A stretch of DNA of 64,000 bases from Planctomycetota bacterium. GTDB taxonomy: Bacteria > Planctomycetota > B15-G4. Both the position numbers and the translations under genes were made by a program. The notes beneath the pieces are model-generated. The model was not told the DNA's origin. It ran no database searches and saw only the letters and a list, made by a program, of their open reading frames with translations. Shown piece by piece: positions 55,075 through 63,106 of the stretch (the stretch's first letter is position 1; every line of letters begins with the position of its first letter). Location: assembly GCA_020638905.1 (NCBI GenBank), contig JACKHP010000002.1:124001-188000 (forward strand). The letters are read 5' to 3'.

Positions 55075-56828
55075 GGTCGATGCGCAGGCGGCTCGTGCTC
55101 GGCGCGATGCTGGGCATCACGCTCTTCCTCGCCGCGGGCGGCGCGGCGCTCTACGTCGCGGTGCGCGACCGCCTCGTGCTCGAGGTCGACCGCGGACTCG
55201 ACACGGTGGCGAACGCCACGGCCGAGTCGATCGTCTTCCAGCTCGTGCGCCGCGAGCACCAGGGCGTCCCGCGCGACTTCGACGAGTACCCGCTCACCGA
55301 CCCGACGCGCCGCTCCGACGTGCTCTACGAGGCGAGGCTCTCCGACGGGACGGTCGCGCGCTCGGAGGAGCTGGGCGACACCGGACTGCCCGAGCACGCG
55401 TCCGTGGGCGACGCGGTCGAGCACTACGACGTGACCCTGCCCGACGGACGTCCCGCGCGCGCGGCCGCGCTGCACGTCGACTTCCGCGCCGACCGTCCGC
55501 CGGAGCCGCCCTTCCGGCTGCCGCGCCGGGCGCTGCGCGAGCTCATGGGCCCCGACGGCGAGCGTCCGCCGTGGCCGCCGCCGCGCGACGACTGGGATCG
55601 GTTGCCGTTCGACGACGAGCCGCGCGACGGGCGGGATGGGAGCGACACGGACGCGGCGCGCGATTCACGCGAGGCCGGCGCGGGTGCCGAAGCCGATGCC
55701 GCTCCAGGTGCCAGCGCCGAAGCCGATCCCGAAGCCGATCCCGAAGCCGATTCCGAGGCCGGTCCCGAAGCCGACGCCGGCCGCGATCCCGACGCCGAGG
55801 CCGACGCCGACTTCGGGCGCGGCCGGGGACGTCGCCGCGGCGAACGGCAGGGCGAGCGCGGCGCCGAGAGCGCCGAGCTCGTGGTGGCCCAGGACGTCGA
55901 CTCGGTCACGTCCACCCTGCGGCACCTGCGGCGCATGCTCGCGCTGGCGTGGCTCATGTCGGCCACGGGCTGCGCGCTGATCGTGGTCTGGGTCGTGCAC
56001 GGCGGCCTGCGCCCGCTCGTGGCGTTGCGCACGCAGATCGGCGAGGTCGACGCCACGCGCCTCGACCGGCGCATCGAGCTGCCCGGCGCGCCGGTCGAGC
56101 TCGCCCCCGTGGTCGACCAGCTCAACGGTCTCATGGAGAGGCTGCGCGACGCGTTCGCGCGCGAACAGGCCTTCACCGACCACGCCGCGCACGAGCTGCG
56201 CACGCCGCTGGCCGGCCTGCGCGCCACGCTCGAGGTGGCGCTGCTGCGCAAGCGTTCGCCCGAAGACTACGCCGCGTCGGCGCGCCAGTGCCTCGAGATC
56301 GTGGTGCTCATGCACGGCATGGTCGAGACGCTGCTCGACCTCTCCCGCGCAGGGCCCGCGGGACGCGCGCCGGAGCTCGTCGACGTCGACGCGCTGCTGC
56401 GCCGCGCGTTCGGTCCGTACGAGGACGCGGCGCGCGCCGTCGACCTCGAGTTCGTGCCCGACGTGGCGGACGACGCGCGGCAGGCGCGCGTCGACGTCCC
56501 GCTCGTCGAGCGCGTGCTCGGCAACCTGCTGCAGAACGCCGTGGCCCACGGCGACCCCGGCGGGACGCTCGCGGTGCGCGCCGCGCGCACCGCGTCGGGC
56601 GCGCTGCGCGTCGAGGTCTCGAACCCGGCGGCGCAGGTGACGTCCGACGACGCCGCCCGCGCGTTCGACGCCTTCTGGCGCGCCGACGCGTCGCGCACCG
56701 GCACCGGCGGCCACGCGGGCCTCGGCCTCACCCTCTGCCAGCGCATCGTCGAACGCCTGGGCGGGACGATCGCCGCGCGCGCCGGCGACGGACGCTTCAC
56801 GGTGACGGTCGAGCTGCCCGAGGCGTAG
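55071..56828 (+). CDS. membrane sensor histidine kinase with repeat-rich periplasmic domain
   Basis: The 585-residue protein starts at the ATG at 55071, overlapping the regulator stop. TM1 is ~7-29 and TM2 is the stretch 'LAWLMSATGCALIVVWVV'. The periplasmic region (~250 residues) contains a Glu/Ala/Asp/Pro-rich run from a 12-base DNA repeat. A HAMP linker is followed by the H-box 'DHAAHELRTPLAGLRATLE', N-box 'LGNLLQNAVAHGD' and G2-like 'GHAGLGLTLCQRIVERLGG'. The G1 motif (DXGXG) is replaced by 'EVSNPAAQVTSDDAARAF', a known but unusual variant. It should phosphorylate the neighbouring regulator. Signal unknown. Confidence 0.93.
   Translation: MRSMRRRLVLGAMLGITLFLAAGGAALYVAVRDRLVLEVDRGLDTVANATAESIVFQLVRREHQGVPRDFDEYPLTDPTRRSDVLYEARLSDGTVARSEELGDTGLPEHASVGDAVEHYDVTLPDGRPARAAALHVDFRADRPPEPPFRLPRRALRELMGPDGERPPWPPPRDDWDRLPFDDEPRDGRDGSDTDAARDSREAGAGAEADAAPGASAEADPEADPEADSEAGPEADAGRDPDAEADADFGRGRGRRRGERQGERGAESAELVVAQDVDSVTSTLRHLRRMLALAWLMSATGCALIVVWVVHGGLRPLVALRTQIGEVDATRLDRRIELPGAPVELAPVVDQLNGLMERLRDAFAREQAFTDHAAHELRTPLAGLRATLEVALLRKRSPEDYAASARQCLEIVVLMHGMVETLLDLSRAGPAGRAPELVDVDALLRRAFGPYEDAARAVDLEFVPDVADDARQARVDVPLVERVLGNLLQNAVAHGDPGGTLAVRAARTASGALRVEVSNPAAQVTSDDAARAFDAFWRADASRTGTGGHAGLGLTLCQRIVERLGGTIAARAGDGRFTVTVELPEA
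55718..55776 (+). repeat. 12-base tandem repeat inside the histidine kinase gene
   Basis: Four to five imperfect copies of GAAGCCGATCCC run within the reading frame and encode 'EADPEADPEADSEAGPEADA'. The unit is a multiple of three, so copy-number change would keep the frame and only alter the length of the periplasmic linker. Confidence 0.75.
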
Positions 56829-56959
56829 CGGACGACGGACGTCCCGCGTCGCCGCGAGCGACGCCCTCGTCGATCACACGGTTCGTTCAGCCGTCGACGC
56901 CGCACGTTGAACGGCGCCGACGTCGCGTCGACGATGCGGACGCACCGAGGGACGCCACC

Positions 56960-57484
56960 ATGAAGCTGACCGCCGAGGCCAGGGCCGACTGCAAGAGCCG
57001 ACGCCGCCTGCACTGCACGTTCGTCAGCCACGCGCTCGAAGATCTCGAGTCGGCGCGACGGGTCGCCGAGGCCGCGCGCAGCGTCCCCGGTTCGCGCGTC
57101 GACCTCGCCGCGACCGAGCGGCCCACCGGGCACGACGCCGTGCCCGCCGTCGACGTCACGATCCGCGACGACGACCTCGTGCTGCTCGTCTGGTCGCCAC
57201 GCGCCGCGCGCAGGATCCGGGTCGAGCGGGAGCTGTCGCGCGCCCTCGAGCACGGGGTGACGGTGCTGCCCCTCCTGCTGCCCGGCTCGCCGCCGCTGCC
57301 GGCGTGGCTCCCCGAGGTGAGGCCCATCCGCATCGGATCGGACCCCGAGGACGCGTTGCGCCGGATCCGCGACACCGTCGACGAGCGGGTGCGGCACAAG
57401 CAGGCGCTGCGACGCGAGCGCACCACGGACTCGATCCTGATCCTGGCCCTCATCGGATGCTGCGTGAGCCTGCTGCTGCGATGA
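56960..57484 (+). CDS. small TIR-like domain protein with C-terminal membrane helix
   Basis: The 174-residue protein starts at the ATG at 56960. Residues ~15-135 match a TIR-like layout: strand 'LHCTFVSHALEDLESARRVA', a middle 'DDDLVLLVWSPRAARR', then 'RVERELSRALEHGVTVLPLL'. Glu91 aligns with the catalytic Glu of NAD-cleaving TIR domains (the WVHKE site in SARM1), although the preceding Trp is Arg. The last ~18 residues 'DSILILALIGCCVSLLLR' form a membrane helix, so the TIR domain faces the cytoplasm. It lies 131 bases after the histidine kinase gene on the same strand. No SLOG, SAVED, STING or sirtuin partner is near. TIR identity is by motif only. Confidence 0.6.
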   Translation: MKLTAEARADCKSRRRLHCTFVSHALEDLESARRVAEAARSVPGSRVDLAATERPTGHDAVPAVDVTIRDDDLVLLVWSPRAARRIRVERELSRALEHGVTVLPLLLPGSPPLPAWLPEVRPIRIGSDPEDALRRIRDTVDERVRHKQALRRERTTDSILILALIGCCVSLLLR

Positions 57485-57636
57485 GCGGCGACGACGCGTG
57501 ACACGCGTCCGCCGAACCGGATCAGGCGGGAATCCAGGCGCGCGCCGACCCGCTCGGAGCGCACGCTGGGACCTCGGGCACGAGCCGGCGCTCCGTCGCG
57601 TCGCGCGACGACCCGTCCCGTGCCCGCGAGGCCGCC

Positions 57637-58983
57637 ATGACCCATCGCCACCTCCGTCCGTCCCGTGCGGGTTCGCAGCGGACGCGCGGCGCCGCGTGCG
57701 TGGGGCTGCTCACGCTGGCGGCGTGCGCCGCGCCGGCCGCCGACGCGACGAGGACGCTGCGCCAACCGGCCGAGTTCGAACCGCAGGACGCGGTCTGAAT
57801 GAGTCCCCAGCCCGACGACCCCGAGTTCATGGCGATCGCGGCCGAGATGGCCGAGGCGCTCATGCCGCACGTGCGGCTCGAGATGCTGCTGCCCGACGAC
57901 GAGTCGCTGGAGAAGACGCGCGCGGCCCTGTCGGACGCCGGCATCGCCGTCGACGCGATCGGCTTCGCGGTCGATCCGCAGGCGACACTGTTCCTGCGCG
58001 ACGGCGCGGCCTTCCTCGTGGACGACGAGGGCGCGCTCGCCGTGCTCGACCTGGCGTGGAACCAGTACGGCGTGCCGGGCTGGTGCGAGCGGCTGTACGC
58101 CGACGATCCGGACGCGCTCGCGCAGTGCCTGACCTTCGTCGACGCGTCGCGGGACGCGCTCGACCGCTCGATCGCGCGGGCCTGCGGGGCCGCCGCGGTC
58201 GCGTGCCCGTTGTTCCTCGAGAACGCCGCGTTCGAGGTGAACGGCCGGGGCGTGCTGCTCATCAGCGAACCCCTCGCGCTCGAGCGCAACCCCGGGCGCA
58301 CGCGGGACGAGATCGAGCGCGTGCTGCTCGACGTCCCCGGCATCACCAAGGTCATCTGGCTGGCCGAGGGCCTCGCGCAGGATCCGCTCGAGATGTCGAC
58401 CCTCGACGGCCCGTACGTGGGGATGGGCGCCGACGGACACACCGACGAGTTCGTGCGCTTCGCCGACGCGCACACGATCCTGCTCGCGTCGGTCGACGCG
58501 CAGCGTGCGGCCGAGCACCCGATCGACCGCATCGACCGCGAGCGCATGCTGCACAACCGCGCGATCCTCGCCGCGGCCACCGACCAGGACGGGCGTCCGT
58601 TCCGCATCGTCGACGTCCCGCTGCCGAGCGTGCTCGAGCGCAAGGTCGTGCTCGCGCCACGCGAGGACACGACGAGCCTCTGGAACGAGGCGCTCTTCCC
58701 CGCGTCCGAAGGACGCCGCGCCGGTGACGAGGTGATCCACGTGGCCTCGGCCAGCTACCTCAACCTCGTCATCGCGAACGACCTCGTGCTCGTCCCCAGC
58801 TTCGTCGAGGACGGCACGCCCGCCGCCGTGCAGGACGAGGTGCGTCGCACGCTCGAGGACGCCTTCGCCGGGCGCACGATCCGCTTCGTCCACGCCGCGG
58901 CCTTCACCTGGGACGGCGGCGGGCCGCACTGCGCCACGCTCTCGCAGCCGCGCGCGCGCCGAGGGTCGCGGGACGCGCGCTAG
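57637..58983 (+). pseudogene. agmatine-deiminase-family gene interrupted by an in-frame TGA
   Basis: One frame runs from the ATG at 57637 to the TGA at 58981-58983, broken only by a TGA at 57796-57798. The first 53 codons give a lipoprotein signal (GLLTLAACAAP) and 'RQPAEFEPQDAV', the usual entry of the peptidylarginine/agmatine deiminase (PAD_porph) family, where the next residue is a conserved Trp; here TGG is TGA. The frame continues at once with ATG (57799). Readthrough would give a 448-residue exported lipoprotein of normal length. As it stands, the signal peptide is separated from the enzyme. It could be a recent nonsense mutation, a sequencing error or recoding. Confidence 0.7.
57799..58983 (+). 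CDS. agmatine deiminase/PAD_porph-family enzyme core
   Basis: If translation restarts at the ATG at 57799, next to the stop, a 394-residue protein results. It has the pentein-fold motifs: 'LFLENAAFEVNGRGVLLISE', 'LERNPGRTRDEIERVLLDVPG', 'VIWLAEGL', 'GMGADGHTDEFVRF' with catalytic Asp/His, and near the end 'WDGGGPHCATLSQP', where Cys378 is the nucleophile. The family hydrolyses guanidino groups (agmatine to N-carbamoylputrescine, or peptidyl arginine). All catalytic residues are intact, so the core may still fold, but it lacks its first strand and export signal. A second partial copy of the 3' end lies at 61047-61330. Confidence 0.7.
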   Translation: MSPQPDDPEFMAIAAEMAEALMPHVRLEMLLPDDESLEKTRAALSDAGIAVDAIGFAVDPQATLFLRDGAAFLVDDEGALAVLDLAWNQYGVPGWCERLYADDPDALAQCLTFVDASRDALDRSIARACGAAAVACPLFLENAAFEVNGRGVLLISEPLALERNPGRTRDEIERVLLDVPGITKVIWLAEGLAQDPLEMSTLDGPYVGMGADGHTDEFVRFADAHTILLASVDAQRAAEHPIDRIDRERMLHNRAILAAATDQDGRPFRIVDVPLPSVLERKVVLAPREDTTSLWNEALFPASEGRRAGDEVIHVASASYLNLVIANDLVLVPSFVEDGTPAAVQDEVRRTLEDAFAGRTIRFVHAAAFTWDGGGPHCATLSQPRARRGSRDAR

Positions 58984-59028
58984 ACTGGGCGCCGGTCCGC
59001 CGCGCGCGGCACGTCCCGGAGCCTTGCG

Positions 59029-59970
59029 ATGAGAACTCCCGATCGATCCCGCAGCGCCGACTGGCCCGCGCTGCCTTTCGAGGCACTCTCGGCGACGGCC
59101 GGCGCGCTGCACCTGTGGACCCAGGTCGTCGGCAAGCTGCGCCTGGCGCGCACGCCTTGGACGAATCACTCGTGGCACGTCCCGCTGTACGTCACCGCGC
59201 GCGGACTCGGCACGACGCTCGTCCCCTACGGCGGGCGGTCGTTCGCGGTCGACTTCGACCTGCTCGAGCACCGGCTCGTGATCGAGACGACCGACGGCGG
59301 ACGGCGCGCGTTCGCGCTCGAACCGTGTTCGGTGGCCGACTTCCACCGCCGCGTGCGCGAAGAACTCGCCGCGCTCGACCTGCACGTGCCGATCCGCAGC
59401 ATGCCGTGCGAGATCCCCGACGCGGTGCCCTTCGAACGGGACGTCGCGATGCGCGCCTACGACCCCGAGATCGCCACGCGCTTCTGGCGCGCGCTCGTGC
59501 AGGTCGAGCGCGTGTTCAAGGAGTTCCGCGCGCGCTTCATCGGCAAGTGCAGCCCGGTGCACTTCTTCTGGGGCAGCTTCGACCTCGCCGTGACGCGCTT
59601 CTCGGGACGCGAGGCGCCGGCGCACCCCGGCGGCGTGCCGAACTTCCCCGACTGGGCGGCGCGCGAGGCCTACTCGCACGAGGTGAGCAGCGCGGGCTTC
59701 TGGCCCGGCGGCGGCGGCGTCGACTCCCCGTGCTTCTACTCGTACGCGTACCCCGCGCCCGAGGAGTTCGCGCAGGCGCGGGTCGCGCCGTCCGACGCCT
59801 TCTTCTCCGAGGACCTGGGCGAGTTCCTGCTGCCGTACGACGCGGTGCGCACGGCGTCCTCGCCGGACGACGCGCTGCTGGACTTCCTGCAGAGCACCTA
59901 CGAGGCCGCCGCCGACCTGGCCCGCTGGGATCGAGCGGCGCTGGAGCGCGACCTCTCGGGGCCCGCCTGA
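59029..59970 (+). CDS. DUF5996 family protein
   Basis: The 313-residue protein starts at the ATG at 59029 (MRTPDRSRSADWPALPFEAL). 'DWPALPFEALSATAGALHLW' followed by 'TQVVGKLRLARTPWTNHSWH' is the characteristic opening of DUF5996. Further conserved runs are 'CSPVHFFWGSFDLAVTRFSG' and 'FYSYAYPAPEEF'. Length is normal. The function is not known; the His/Trp-rich conserved segments suggest an enzyme. It sits 45 bases after the interrupted deiminase gene. Confidence 0.88.
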   Translation: MRTPDRSRSADWPALPFEALSATAGALHLWTQVVGKLRLARTPWTNHSWHVPLYVTARGLGTTLVPYGGRSFAVDFDLLEHRLVIETTDGGRRAFALEPCSVADFHRRVREELAALDLHVPIRSMPCEIPDAVPFERDVAMRAYDPEIATRFWRALVQVERVFKEFRARFIGKCSPVHFFWGSFDLAVTRFSGREAPAHPGGVPNFPDWAAREAYSHEVSSAGFWPGGGGVDSPCFYSYAYPAPEEFAQARVAPSDAFFSEDLGEFLLPYDAVRTASSPDDALLDFLQSTYEAAADLARWDRAALERDLSGPA

Positions 59971-60078
59971 CCGACGCGTGCGCCCTGCCCGGGGACGAAT
60001 CCGTCCACGCGGGGGGTCGTCCGGCGCATGGGCCTCCGAAGGCGTGTCACAATGACCGCAGACGAGGAGGTGCAAGAG

Positions 60079-60684
60079 ATGACGAACGGCGGTCGACCGA
60101 CCGGAAGTCCGGCGAGCATCCCGGCCCGCGAGCCGGAGGCCGCGTCGCCGGGCTTCGGCGACGACGTGCATTGGGCGCTCATGGCCATGGTGCTCGGCCC
60201 GCTGTGCGTGGTCGTCGCGATGATCGTGTTCCGGATCGCGGCGCTCGCGCTGCCCGGCATCCCGCTGCCGTCCGATCCCGTCCTGGGCCTGCCGTTCATG
60301 GGACTGCCGGCACTCGCCCTCGCGCTCGTGCCGCCGGTGGGACTCCTGCTGTTCTTCGTGGCCCTCGCGGGCGTCACGAGCTGGCGGATGCTCGAGCAGT
60401 TCGTCGATCGGACGCGTGGCACGTGGCTGCGGGCCGTCTGGGCGGCGGCGACCACGGCCGTCCTGCTCGGCATGCTGACCTTCGTGCCCTTCCCGAAGTC
60501 CCAGGGCTACGGCTTCATCGGCTTTCTGCTCGACCTGCTCGCCCTGCTGCGTGTCGGCTGGGTGTTCGTCGCGATCGCCGGCGTGGGCGGCGGATGGGCC
60601 GCGCTCGAGATGCGTGACCGCTCCCGACGCGCGACGGCGCATGGCGCCGTGCGGAACCATCCAGGCTCGGACGTCCCCGCATGA
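60079..60684 (+). CDS. integral membrane protein of unknown function (paralogue of 63103-63909)
   Basis: The 201-residue protein starts at the ATG at 60079, chosen because GAGGAGG sits eight bases upstream; ATGs further 5' lack it. About five hydrophobic helices follow a polar N-terminus. The second half (TWLRAVWAAATTAVLLGMLT ... GGGWAALEMRDRSRRATAHG) lines up with 'TTRALWAAVFTALCVGLLVC ... SGWFTLELRDRLARHGAP' of the last gene in the window, so they are paralogues. The next gene begins inside or just after its stop (ATGA at 60681). No known family. Confidence 0.7.
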   Translation: MTNGGRPTGSPASIPAREPEAASPGFGDDVHWALMAMVLGPLCVVVAMIVFRIAALALPGIPLPSDPVLGLPFMGLPALALALVPPVGLLLFFVALAGVTSWRMLEQFVDRTRGTWLRAVWAAATTAVLLGMLTFVPFPKSQGYGFIGFLLDLLALLRVGWVFVAIAGVGGGWAALEMRDRSRRATAHGAVRNHPGSDVPA

Positions 60685-60728
60685 TCCCTGGCATCCGCAT
60701 CCAGCCCGTCTTCGGAGGAGGCCCGCGC

Positions 60729-61091
60729 ATGATCGCCCCGCTGCTGATGATCGTCCTCGCGCTGCCCGCGGCGAGCGCGCAGACCGTCGACTGGACCGCC
60801 GTGCGCGCCGTGCGCGCGCCAAGCGACTCGCACTTCCTGTGGAAGGGCGGCGTGCTCGTGCTGGCCGACCTCGCCGACGGCACGCGCAGGCTCGCCGCGA
60901 GCGCGTACGGCGGATACGTCCTCGTCGACGACGCGCGCGCCGTGTGGCGCGTCGATCCCGCCGACCTCGCCGAGTGGGAGCGCCTCGTGCTCTTACGCCC
61001 GCTGCCCGACGGCGCGACGCCCGAGACGATCGTGCGCGCGATGAAGCGCTCTTCCCCGCGTCCGAGGGACGCCGCGCGGGCGACGAGGTGA
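60729..61091 (+). pseudogene. chimeric pseudogene: 5' part of a 62069-like gene joined to deiminase sequence
   Basis: The ATG at 60729 follows a GGAGGAGG site. It encodes a signal peptide (LLMIVLALPAASAQTVDWTA) nearly identical to that of the protein at 62069-63106. Relative to that gene about 45 codons are missing after 'TAVRAVR', then 'HFLWKGGVLVLADLADGT' to 'ATPETIVRAMK' matches closely in DNA. At about 61046 the match ends abruptly and the DNA continues as a copy of the deiminase gene from ~58690, but in another frame, giving the tail 'RSSPRPRDAARATR'. The product would lack most of the original domain. Confidence 0.75.
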
Positions 61092-61330
61092 TCTACGTGG
61101 CCTCGGCCAGCTACCTCAACCTCGTCATCGCCAACGACCTGGTGCTCGTCCCCAGCTTCGTCGAGGACGGCACGCCCGCCACCGTACAGGACGAGGTGCG
61201 CCGCACGCTCGAGGACGCCTTCCCCGGGCGCACGATCCGCTTCGTCCACGCCGCGGCCTTCACCTGGGACGGCGGCAGCGGCCCGCACTGCGCCACGCTC
61301 TCGCAGCCGCGCGCGCCGAGCGAGGCGGGT
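61047..61330 (+). pseudogene. 3' remnant of an agmatine-deiminase-family gene
   Basis: In the frame encoding 'ALFPASEGRRAGDEVIYVAS' through 'WDGGSGPHCATLSQPRAP', the DNA matches 58690-58960 with few differences, mostly silent changes plus an extra codon (GGS instead of GG). It has no start codon of its own and no N-terminal half, so it cannot make an enzyme, although the Cys region is intact. The mostly silent differences suggest that both copies were under selection until recently. Confidence 0.75.
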
Positions 61331-61560
61331 GCGCCCGACCGGCCCGGGGCCGATGTTGGACTGCAGCGCTCCGAGCGGTCTCGGGTGGGCGAAGCGGGAC
61401 GGCAGCACGCGCACGCGAGCGACCGGCCGAGACCGGATCTCGGTCACGCCGCCCGCCCTCGAGTGTCCTGGCCGCTCGCGCCGCGAAACGGCGCATGCCG
61501 AGCCGGATACCGCACCGCACGCTCCGCGCGGTGCCCGCCCCATCCCGAAGGATGCCGCCC

Positions 61561-62055
61561 ATGAAGCTCGCCCCGATCGTCACCCTTGCCTTGGCCATCT
61601 CGGCCTGGCTCGCCGCCCCCGAGCTGAAGGTCGCGCCCGACAAGGAGAACGTCGTGGCCAGCCGGCTCGTCGGCGAGTGGGTGCGCGACGCCGAACTGAC
61701 CGCCCGCCTGCGCGGCCGCGAGCCGAAGGAGTCGGCCGACGTGCTCGCCTTCCGTAGCGCACCCGAGATCGCCTCGCACGTCCCCGCCGAGATCGAGAAG
61801 GCCCTCGACGGCAAGTCGATCTTCATGGCGGGCATCATGACGCGCAAGGAGAAGGAGCATCCGTTCGTGCTCATCGAGATGAACGGCAACCCGCACCTCG
61901 TGTACTTCCGCGAGCGGGACGGCGACCCTTACGGCGACGCCGAGTCGTTCATCCTCTCCATCGCGCCCGGACACGCCTCGGCAGCCGACCTGCTCTTCAT
62001 CGGCGGCGACTTCAACAACCAGCCGTTCGACGCCTGGCACCGCAAGGGCGAGTGA
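61561..62055 (+). CDS. secreted protein of unknown function
   Basis: The 164-residue protein starts at the ATG at 61561, after a GAAGGATG site. A hydrophobic N-terminus (IVTLALAISAWLAAPELKV) is a signal peptide. The mature part is ~140 residues, with the pattern 'VASRLVGEWVRDAELTARLR' (lipocalin-like 'GxW' opening) and 'LVYFRERDGDPYGDAES'. This could be a small beta-barrel related to lipocalin-type domains, but no family is certain. It lies 13 bases before the 62069 gene, likely in one transcription unit. Confidence 0.7.
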   Translation: MKLAPIVTLALAISAWLAAPELKVAPDKENVVASRLVGEWVRDAELTARLRGREPKESADVLAFRSAPEIASHVPAEIEKALDGKSIFMAGIMTRKEKEHPFVLIEMNGNPHLVYFRERDGDPYGDAESFILSIAPGHASAADLLFIGGDFNNQPFDAWHRKGE

Positions 62056-62068
62056 AGGAGGCACGCGC

Positions 62069-63106
62069 ATGATCGCACCTCTGATCGTGCTCGTCCTCGC
62101 GCTGCTGCCCGCGGCGAGCGCGCAGTCCGTCGACTGGACCGCCGTGCGCGCCGTGCGCGTCGCGACCGTCGACGGCCGCCAGCACCTCTACGCGTCGACC
62201 GACGCGCCCGCCGCGGCGCACGCGACGCCGGTGAACGTCGCCTGGTTCCGCGACATCCTCTCGCGCTCGGCACCCGCGCCGAAGGGCGAGCCCTTCCTGT
62301 GGAAGGGCGGCGTGCTCGTGCTGGCCGACCTCGCCGACGGCACGCACAGGCTCGCCGCGAGCTCCTACGGCGGATACGTCCTCGTCGACGACGCGCGCGC
62401 CGTGTGGCGCGTCGATCCCGCCGACCTCGCCGAGTGGGAGCGCCTCGTGCTCGGCCGCCCGCTGCCCGACGGCGCGACGCCCGAGACGATCGTGCGCGCG
62501 ATGAAGCACGTGTACGCCTTCTGCTCCAGCTACCAGGACCGCGGCTCGATCGTGACCTCGATGCGCGAAGACGGGCGCAAGATCCAGCGGCGCAAGCAGT
62601 TCGCCACCGCGTTCGCGCGGCCCGATCGCCTGCTCTTCGAGTTCGTCGACCAGGGCCCGTTCATCGCCGGTGCCCGCTACGTGATCTGGTCGAGCGACGG
62701 CGAGGTACGTTCGTGGTGGAGCCTTGCGGACGCGCCCAAGGCGCGCAATCTGGAGGTCGCCCTCGCCGCGGCAGCCGGCGTCTCGGGCGGCACGTCGATC
62801 ACGCTGCCCAACCTGCTCATCCCGGGGCTGCCGAGTCCGCCGCTGCTGGCCCTCACCGACGTCGCGCGCCTCGAGGACGCACGCCTCGGCGAGCACGAGT
62901 GCTTGCGCATCGCCGGCACGGGGCTGGCCGACCGCCGCGTCACGCTCTGGATCGACGAGACCACGCTGCTGCTCGTGCGCATCGATCAGGACTACGCGCT
63001 GAACGGCCCGCACGGCGGACAGTACCCGACCACGCAGATCACGACCTACGAGCCCGTGCTCGACGCGCACGTCCCGCGCGAGGCGCTGGAGTTCGACGTC
63101 CCTTGA
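62069..63106 (+). CDS. secreted protein with LolA/DUF2092-like domain
   Basis: The 345-residue protein starts at the ATG at 62069, with GAAGGAGG upstream. A signal peptide ends 'LLPAASAQSV'. Residues ~25-145 form a first domain ending 'ATPETIVRAMKHVYAFCSS'. From ~150 the sequence 'RRKQFATAFARPDRLLFEFV' followed by 'YVIWSSDGEVRSWW' and 'RVTLWIDETTLLLVRIDQDY' matches the half-barrel of LolA-like / DUF2092 outer-membrane lipid-carrier relatives. It may bind a lipid or hydrophobic ligand. The stop overlaps the next start (TTGA). A decayed copy of its 5' part lies at 60729-61046. Confidence 0.78.
   Translation: MIAPLIVLVLALLPAASAQSVDWTAVRAVRVATVDGRQHLYASTDAPAAAHATPVNVAWFRDILSRSAPAPKGEPFLWKGGVLVLADLADGTHRLAASSYGGYVLVDDARAVWRVDPADLAEWERLVLGRPLPDGATPETIVRAMKHVYAFCSSYQDRGSIVTSMREDGRKIQRRKQFATAFARPDRLLFEFVDQGPFIAGARYVIWSSDGEVRSWWSLADAPKARNLEVALAAAAGVSGGTSITLPNLLIPGLPSPPLLALTDVARLEDARLGEHECLRIAGTGLADRRVTLWIDETTLLLVRIDQDYALNGPHGGQYPTTQITTYEPVLDAHVPREALEFDVP

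Noticed and set aside
57796..57798. Selenocysteine or general UGA recoding
   Set aside because: The family has Trp, not Cys or Sec, at this site, I see no selenocysteine-insertion hairpin, and many genes in the window end normally with TGA. A point mutation or read error is simpler.
60681..61091. ATG at 60681 as start of a functional protein
   Set aside because: The extra 16 residues precede a signal peptide that aligns exactly from the ATG at 60729, and the frame ends in sequence read out of frame from a deiminase copy.
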